Below, one piece after another: positions 59,307 through 64,000 of a stretch of DNA of 64,000 nt (its first letter is position 1; each line of letters opens with the position of its first letter). This stretch comes from Tsukamurella tyrosinosolvens. Its GTDB lineage: Bacteria > Actinomycetota > Actinomycetes > Mycobacteriales > Mycobacteriaceae. The notes beneath the pieces were generated by a model, which saw only the letters and a program-made list of their open reading frames with translations, did no database searches and had not been told where the DNA came from. The stretch lies in contig NZ_FNSA01000001.1 in assembly GCF_900104775.1 (NCBI RefSeq), positions 124,001-188,000 on the forward strand. Direction: 5' to 3'. The translations under genes were made by a program, and so were the position numbers.

Positions 59307-59843
59307 TCAGAACGGCGGATCGTCGTTGCCGCCGCCGAAGCTGCTCCCGGCCGCGGGGGCGCTGCCCCACGGATCGTCTGCGGGCTGGTTCTGGCGCGGA
59401 GCCTGCTGGGCCGGCTGCTGGCTGTAACCGCCACCGCCGCCCTGGCCGCCGCCACCGAAACCGCCGCCGCCACCGCCGCGCTGCGTGCGCGTCGGCTTCG
59501 CCGTCGCGTACCGAAGGGAGGGGCCGATCTCGTCGACCTCGAGTTCCACCACTGTGCGCCGCTGGCCCTCGCGATCGTCGTACGACCGCTGCTTGAGCCG
59601 ACCGGAGACGATGACGCGCGTGCCCTTGGTGAGCGATTCGGCGACGTTCTCGGCCGCCTCACGCCAGATGTTGCACCGCAGGAACAGCGCCTCGCCGTCC
59701 TTCCACTCGTTGGTGTTCCGGTCGAAGGTCCGGGGCGTGGAGGCGACGGTGAAGTTGGCCACCGCCGCACCCGACGGGGTGAAGCGCAGCTCCGGATCCG
59801 CCGTCAGATTGCCGATGACCGTGATGACCGTGTCGCCTGCCAT
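59307..59843 (-). CDS. ssb: Single-stranded DNA-binding protein
   Basis: 178 residues: OB-fold starting [20 protein letters not shown], a Gly/Gln-rich linker ([17 protein letters not shown]), and the acidic tip NDDPPF that recruits replication proteins. Within the conserved ribosomal operon. Confidence 0.97.
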   Translation of the reverse strand: MAGDTVITVIGNLTADPELRFTPSGAAVANFTVASTPRTFDRNTNEWKDGEALFLRCNIWREAAENVAESLTKGTRVIVSGRLKQRSYDDREGQRRTVVELEVDEIGPSLRYATAKPTRTQRGGGGGGFGGGGQGGGGGYSQQPAQQAPRQNQPADDPWGSAPAAGSSFGGGNDDPPF

Positions 59844-59870
59844 GGTGTTCTCCCTCTTGTGTCGGTACGG

Positions 59871-60155
59871 CTAGTTCTGCCGCAGCACCTTAGTGCGAAG
59901 CACCGACTCGTTCAGCTTGAGCTGACGATCCAGCTCGTTGACGGTCGCCGGCTCGGCGGTCAGATCGATCACCGCGTAGATGCCTTCGGCGTTCTTGGAG
60001 ATCTCGTAAGCAAGACGGCGCTTGCCCCAGATGTCGACGTTCCCGACCGATCCGCCGTCCTTGCGGACCACGTTCAGGAAGGTCTCCAGCGAGGGCGCGA
60101 CGGTGCGCTCATCCAGGCTCGGATCCAGGATCACCATCAGTTCGTAATTACGCAT
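59871..60155 (-). CDS. rpsF: 30S ribosomal protein S6
   Basis: 94 residues: [20 protein letters not shown] and [20 protein letters not shown] are diagnostic. First gene of the operon. The 200 bp upstream to the divergent yrbE gene must hold two promoters; no further gene is seen. Confidence 0.97.
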   Translation of the reverse strand: MRNYELMVILDPSLDERTVAPSLETFLNVVRKDGGSVGNVDIWGKRRLAYEISKNAEGIYAVIDLTAEPATVNELDRQLKLNESVLRTKVLRQN

Positions 60156-60357
60156 GGGCTTTTCGCCTCCTCCTATGGACTATGCGGCCGTGGACTCTCC
60201 ACGGCAGGAGCGTTGCCCGAAAGGCAACCGGACCAGGGTACCCCAACCCCTCGCCACCAGCGAAATCAGTCGACTGACGAGCGGATCTGAAAATTCACCG
60301 GAAAACCCCGCCGAGATAGAGAACATTCCCTAACATGTGCCAGGAAGGAGGTGAGCT

Positions 60358-61212
60358 ATGGCATCGCAATCGTCTCAGGAAGCACCCGCGGACCGGCCCG
60401 GCGCGGTCGACGTCCTGCGCCGCAACCTCGACGACAACGCGCTCGGCCCCGTCCGCACGCTCGGGCGGACCGTCGAACTCGTCCTCCACTCGCTGGTGTC
60501 CATGGTGGCGGACCTCCTCCGGGCCCGCATCCCGGTCCGCGAGATCGTCGTCCAGGCGTGGTTCCTGGTCAGCGTCACCGCCGTCCCCGCCTTCCTGATG
60601 GCCATCCCGTTCGGTGTCATCGTCACCATCCAGATCGGCAGCATCGTCAACCAGATCGGGGCCGGCTCCCTGATGGGCGCCGCGAGCGGACTCACCGTGA
60701 TCCAGCAGGCCGCGCCCATGGCCGCGGGCCTGCTCCTCGGCGGTGCCGGCGCCTCCGCGATCGCGGCCGACCTCGGCTCCCGCACCATTCGCGAGGAGGT
60801 CGACGCCATGCGGGTCATGGGCATCGACCCCGTGCGTCGGCTCGTCGTCCCGCGGATCCTCGCCGCCGCCTTCGTCGCGCCGCTGCTGTGCGTCTTCATC
60901 ACGGTCGTCGGCATCGGCGCCGCGTACTACCTCGCCGTCGCCGGGCAGGACGTCACCCCGGGCAGCTACTGGCTCAGCTTCGGCGCCTACGCCACCACCC
61001 GCGACTTCGGATTCTCGCTGGTCAAAGCTGCGATCTTCGGCGTCATGATCGCCGTCCTCGGCTGCCAGCACGGCCTGGAGGCAAAGGGCGGCGCCCGCGG
61101 CGTCGCTGACGCGGTGAACACGACGGTGGTGGTCTCCACCGTCGGCATCATCGTGCTCAACTTCGCGCTCACCCAGATCTACACGACCTACTTCCCCATG
61201 AGGGTGGGCTGA
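60358..61212 (+). CDS. yrbEA: YrbEA/MlaE-like permease of an mce locus
   Basis: 284 residues, five or six helices, with the MlaE core (GGAGASAIAADLGSRTIREE and VDAMRVMGIDPVRRLVVPRI). Inner-membrane permease of an Mce lipid importer. ATG preceded by AAGGAGG. First gene of the operon. Confidence 0.94.
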   Translation: MASQSSQEAPADRPGAVDVLRRNLDDNALGPVRTLGRTVELVLHSLVSMVADLLRARIPVREIVVQAWFLVSVTAVPAFLMAIPFGVIVTIQIGSIVNQIGAGSLMGAASGLTVIQQAAPMAAGLLLGGAGASAIAADLGSRTIREEVDAMRVMGIDPVRRLVVPRILAAAFVAPLLCVFITVVGIGAAYYLAVAGQDVTPGSYWLSFGAYATTRDFGFSLVKAAIFGVMIAVLGCQHGLEAKGGARGVADAVNTTVVVSTVGIIVLNFALTQIYTTYFPMRVG

Positions 61213-61216
61213 CCGC

Positions 61217-62074
61217 ATGACCATCGCCCCCTACCGCCCCAGAGGGCTCCGCACCGTCGGACGGCTGACGGACTCGTTCCGCGGCACCCTCGCGCGCCTC
61301 GGCCAGATGGTGTCGTTCGTCGTCGCGTCGGTCGCGCTGATCCCGCACGCGCTCCGGAACTACCCCAAGCAGACGGTGCGGACCATCACGGACCTCACGT
61401 GGGGCCGCGGCGCCGTGATCGTCGGCGGCGGCACGTCCCTCATGATGGTGGTGCTCGGCCTCGCCGTCGGCGGCACCGTCGCGATCCAGGCCTTCGCCTC
61501 CCTCGACCTCCTCGGCATGGGCCCGCTGACCGGCGTCATCGCCGCGCTCGCGAACACCCGCGAGTTCGCGCCGATCCTCGCCGCCGCCGGCTTCGCCGTC
61601 CAGGCCGGATGCCGGATGACCGCCGAGATCGGCGCCATGCGCATCACCGAGGAGATCGACGCCCTCGAAGCGCTGGGCCTGCGGTCGATCTCCTTCGTCG
61701 TGAGCACCCGGATGATCGCCGGCGTCGTCGCGATCGTGCCGATCTTCCTCATCGCGATCATCGTCAGCTTCTTCGCCTCCAGCACCATCGTCACGCTGGC
61801 GCAGGGCGACGCGGCCGGCACCTACGAGCACTACTTCCAGCAGTTCCTCTCCCCGGCCGACCTCATCGCGTCCATCGCGAAGGTGGTCGTCTTCATCTGC
61901 GCCGTCATCCTCATCCACTGCTACCAGGGCTTCTTCGCCGCGGGTGGGCCCGAGGGCGTGGGCGTCGCGTCCGGCCGCGCCGTTCGCGCGTCGATGGTCG
62001 CCATCGTCGTGCTCGACATGCTGATGACGATCGGCATCTGGGGCGCCAGCAGCGAACTGGTCTTCCGGGGGTGA
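61217..62074 (+). CDS. yrbEB: YrbEB/MlaE-like permease of an mce locus
   Basis: 285 residues, MlaE fold (AAAGFAVQAGCRMTAEIGAM and TEEIDALEALGLRSISFVVS). Forms the permease pair with YrbEA. Four bases after its stop codon partner, typical mce operon spacing. Confidence 0.94.
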   Translation: MTIAPYRPRGLRTVGRLTDSFRGTLARLGQMVSFVVASVALIPHALRNYPKQTVRTITDLTWGRGAVIVGGGTSLMMVVLGLAVGGTVAIQAFASLDLLGMGPLTGVIAALANTREFAPILAAAGFAVQAGCRMTAEIGAMRITEEIDALEALGLRSISFVVSTRMIAGVVAIVPIFLIAIIVSFFASSTIVTLAQGDAAGTYEHYFQQFLSPADLIASIAKVVVFICAVILIHCYQGFFAAGGPEGVGVASGRAVRASMVAIVVLDMLMTIGIWGASSELVFRG

Positions 62075-62081
62075 GGCGACG

Positions 62082-63257
62082 ATGACGACGCGCTGGCCCG
62101 CGCCCGTGACGGGCATGATGACGCCCGGCCCGGTACTGCTGCGCCGCGGCCTCGCCACGATCCTGGTGGTGCTCCTCGCCGCGGCCGCGTTCTGGGCGGT
62201 CCGCGCGATCGTCACCGTCCCGCCGAAGACCCTGACCCTCGTGGTGCGCAGCGTCGCGCCCGGTGTCGCGCCCGGCACCGCCGTCGAGATGGACGGCCTG
62301 CGGATCGGCGAGGTCAGCGACATCGTCGACCGCGGCGCCGGCCGACTCGGCGTGGCGATGCGGCTCAACGGCGCCGCCGACGACCTCGTGACCGACGCCG
62401 TGCGGGTCGCCTTCGCGCCCGGCAACACCTTCGGCATCACGGTGGTCTCGCTGACCCCCGGCCGGGGCGGCCGGACCCTCGCCGAGGGCTCCTCCTGGGA
62501 ACCGATCTCGACGCCCGACGACGCGACGATGGCCTCCCTGCTCCGCTCGCTCAGCACCATGGAGCGGGAGAGCTTCCGGCCCCACATGGCGCAGCTCATC
62601 GCCCAGATGGACACCACCACCCGCCAGTTCCTGCCCTTCCTCGGCGCCGTCGGCGCCATCGCGGAGGCCAACGCCGACACCCAGCGGATCCCCACCGGCG
62701 AGACTCTGCCGACGATCGCGACCACACTCGGCGCCCTCGACACGTCGGTCAAGCGGATGCTCCCCGGGCTCCGCGCGCTGTGGTCCTGGACCGGCCCCGA
62801 CACTCCGGGCTACCCCGAGCGGCAGAAGGGGACCATCGACGCGTTCGCCTACGACTTCTCGCCCGCGCTCGCCGCCCTGCTGAGCGCGCCCAACGTCGCG
62901 GCGCTCACCGAGGTGCTGGTGCCGGTCCGCGAGCTCTCCACCCGGGCGGTCTCGAGCTTCCCCGACGCCGCCCGCAACGGCCGTCAGCTCGAGGAACTCA
63001 TCGAGCGGATCCGGCGATCCATGCCGGACAACGGATCCGGCCCCGTCCTCAACCTCGACGTCACGTTCCAGCAGTTCCCCGCGATCGCCTCCCTGCTGCC
63101 GCCGGTGCCGCAGTTCTCCGTGACTCCACCCGGCAAGCCCGCACCCGGCAAGCCCGGACCGGGGGCGGCCGCGACGTCCACCGCCCCGTCCGCGCCGAAG
63201 CCCACGGGCGCACCGTCGACCTCCACCGCCGCGCCGACCACGACGAGGGGCCGCTGA
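62082..63257 (+). CDS. Mce-family lipid-binding protein, MceA position
   Basis: 391 residues: an N-terminal membrane anchor (TILVVLLAAAAFWAVRAI), an MCE domain (TLTLVVRSVAPGVAPGTAVE with GLRIGEVSDIV), a long helical part (about 160-330), and a Pro/Ala/Thr-rich tail. Carries lipids across the cell envelope to the YrbE permease. Confidence 0.9.
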   Translation: MTTRWPAPVTGMMTPGPVLLRRGLATILVVLLAAAAFWAVRAIVTVPPKTLTLVVRSVAPGVAPGTAVEMDGLRIGEVSDIVDRGAGRLGVAMRLNGAADDLVTDAVRVAFAPGNTFGITVVSLTPGRGGRTLAEGSSWEPISTPDDATMASLLRSLSTMERESFRPHMAQLIAQMDTTTRQFLPFLGAVGAIAEANADTQRIPTGETLPTIATTLGALDTSVKRMLPGLRALWSWTGPDTPGYPERQKGTIDAFAYDFSPALAALLSAPNVAALTEVLVPVRELSTRAVSSFPDAARNGRQLEELIERIRRSMPDNGSGPVLNLDVTFQQFPAIASLLPPVPQFSVTPPGKPAPGKPGPGAAATSTAPSAPKPTGAPSTSTAAPTTTRGR

Positions 63258-63258
63258 C

Positions 63259-64000
63259 GTGCGCACAGCCCGCAATCCCGGAACCCTGCTGCTGATCTTC
63301 GTCGTCCTGATCGCGGTCGGCGCGGCCTTCACCGTGCGCGCGCTCACCCGCCCCGCCGAGGCCGCGCAAGCGTCGTACACCGCCGAGTTCACCAACGCCT
63401 CCGGGCTCCGCTCCGGCGACGATGTGCGGCTGCTCGGCGTCCAGGTGGGCAAGGTCCGCGACGTCACGCTCGACCAGGACGACACCGCGCGCGGCTCGCT
63501 CGCCCGGGTCGCGTTCACCGTCGACCGCGACCAGCGGCTCACCACCGCCACCACGCTGTCCATCCGGTTCCAGAACCTCACCGGCCTCCGCTATCTCGAG
63601 CTCTCCCCGAGCGACGCCCGGGCCGAGGCGATCGCCCCGGACTCCACGATCGGCACGACCCGGACGGTGCCGTCCTTCGACGTCACGACGATCTTCAACG
63701 GCCTGCAGCCCGTGCTCGCCTCGATGCAGCCCGATCAGATCAACCACCTCGCGCAGTCCATCGCGGCCGTCGTCGAGGGCGACGGTTCCGGGCTCGGTCC
63801 CCTGCTCGACGCCCTCCAGACGCTGAGCCGGTTCAGCAACGACCGCTCGGCACTGCTGCAGACACTGGTCCGCAACCTCAAGGCGATCAACGACAGCCTC
63901 GGCGGCAAGTCGGGGAGCCTGCCGACCGTGATCGGCTACCTCCAGGGCATCGGCGAGGTCATGCGCAACGCCGCGCCGTCGACGAAGGTCCTCTCCGACC
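63259..64000 (+). CDS. Mce-family protein, MceB position (partial)
   Basis: 247 residues visible, running off the window. Anchor (TLLLIFVVLIAVGAAFTVRA), MCE domain (TNASGLRSGDDVRLLGVQVG KVRDV), and start of the helical domain. GTG at 63259, one base after the stop of the previous mce gene. Confidence 0.92.
   Translation, partial: MRTARNPGTLLLIFVVLIAVGAAFTVRALTRPAEAAQASYTAEFTNASGLRSGDDVRLLGVQVGKVRDVTLDQDDTARGSLARVAFTVDRDQRLTTATTLSIRFQNLTGLRYLELSPSDARAEAIAPDSTIGTTRTVPSFDVTTIFNGLQPVLASMQPDQINHLAQSIAAVVEGDGSGLGPLLDALQTLSRFSNDRSALLQTLVRNLKAINDSLGGKSGSLPTVIGYLQGIGEVMRNAAPSTKVLSD

Noticed and set aside
1-64000. CRISPR array, tRNA or rRNA genes
   Set aside because: No regularly spaced repeats, no cloverleaf-like sequence and no rRNA segments were noticed on either strand; the Tn7-like element has no Cas genes.

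Overview
The window comes from a high-GC actinobacterium of the order Mycobacteriales. The order rpsF-ssb-rpsR-rplI followed by dnaB, and a yrbE/mce lipid-uptake operon, are typical of that group; a Tsukamurella- or Gordonia-like organism is plausible, but the species cannot be read from the sequence. The core chromosome lies at the two edges. At the left (1-2876) are a partial DinB/pentapeptide protein, an SRPBCC-SDR-fasciclin operon and a decayed SDR gene. At the right (55984-64000) are dnaB, a small secreted protein, rplI, rpsR, ssb, rpsF, and the start of a yrbE-mce operon.

Everything between (2877-55983, 53.1 kb) is read here as one Tn7-like transposon. Both ends carry the 11-bp inverted repeat TGTAGGGTCCC and are flanked by the 5-bp direct repeat CAACA. 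The transposition operon tnsA-tnsB-tnsC-tniQ lies at the right end, each gene overlapping the next by 4 bp. The tnsA end lies 14 bp beyond the dnaB stop codon, the same geometry as Tn7 beside glmS, so the 3' end of dnaB is the likely attachment site. The transposase gene tnsB is broken by a 3.07-kb IS21-family element (istA, istB) with a 6-bp target duplication GGCGGT. Removing the IS and one repeat restores the reading frame, so the transposon was probably stranded by this later insertion.

The cargo falls into modules, left to right. (a) 3.1-13.8 kb: an envelope module with a RipA-like NlpC/P60 hydrolase, a BlaI repressor with an M56 (BlaR-like) protease, an Lgt-like protein, an L,D-transpeptidase, an Lnt N-acyltransferase, CcdA and two TlpA/ResA thioredoxins. 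Six copies of the operator TACTA-N7-TAGTA stand before the transcription units, so one BlaI-type regulon is predicted. (b) 13.8-24.9 kb: copper resistance, comprising a multicopper oxidase, a Met-rich lipoprotein, a two-component system, a CysK2-like enzyme with an MFS exporter, CopA, CopZ, a YHS protein and CsoR with four operator-like palindromes. (c) 25.0-28.3 kb: an MFS transporter and small, partly decayed genes. (d) 28.4-32.9 kb: cadmium-type resistance with a CmtR-like regulator and a P1B-type ATPase, divergent from a methyltransferase, a class III cyclase fused to a YHS metal domain, and CadD. (e) 33.2-34.5 kb: two unknown genes. (f) 34.6-39.3 kb: an arsenic operon arsR-acr3-arsC-arsC-FAD oxidoreductase-arsN. 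(g) 39.3-42.3 kb: mercury resistance merR/merA-merB and a membrane protein. (h) 42.5-43.4 kb: arsI and a second arsR. (i) 43.7-45.8 kb: an AbrB-like protein, an unknown protein and a convergent TGT/DpdA-like protein, a candidate uncharacterised module next to tniQ.

The element therefore combines resistance to copper, cadmium-like divalent metals, inorganic and organic arsenic, and inorganic and organic mercury with a cell-envelope remodelling regulon.
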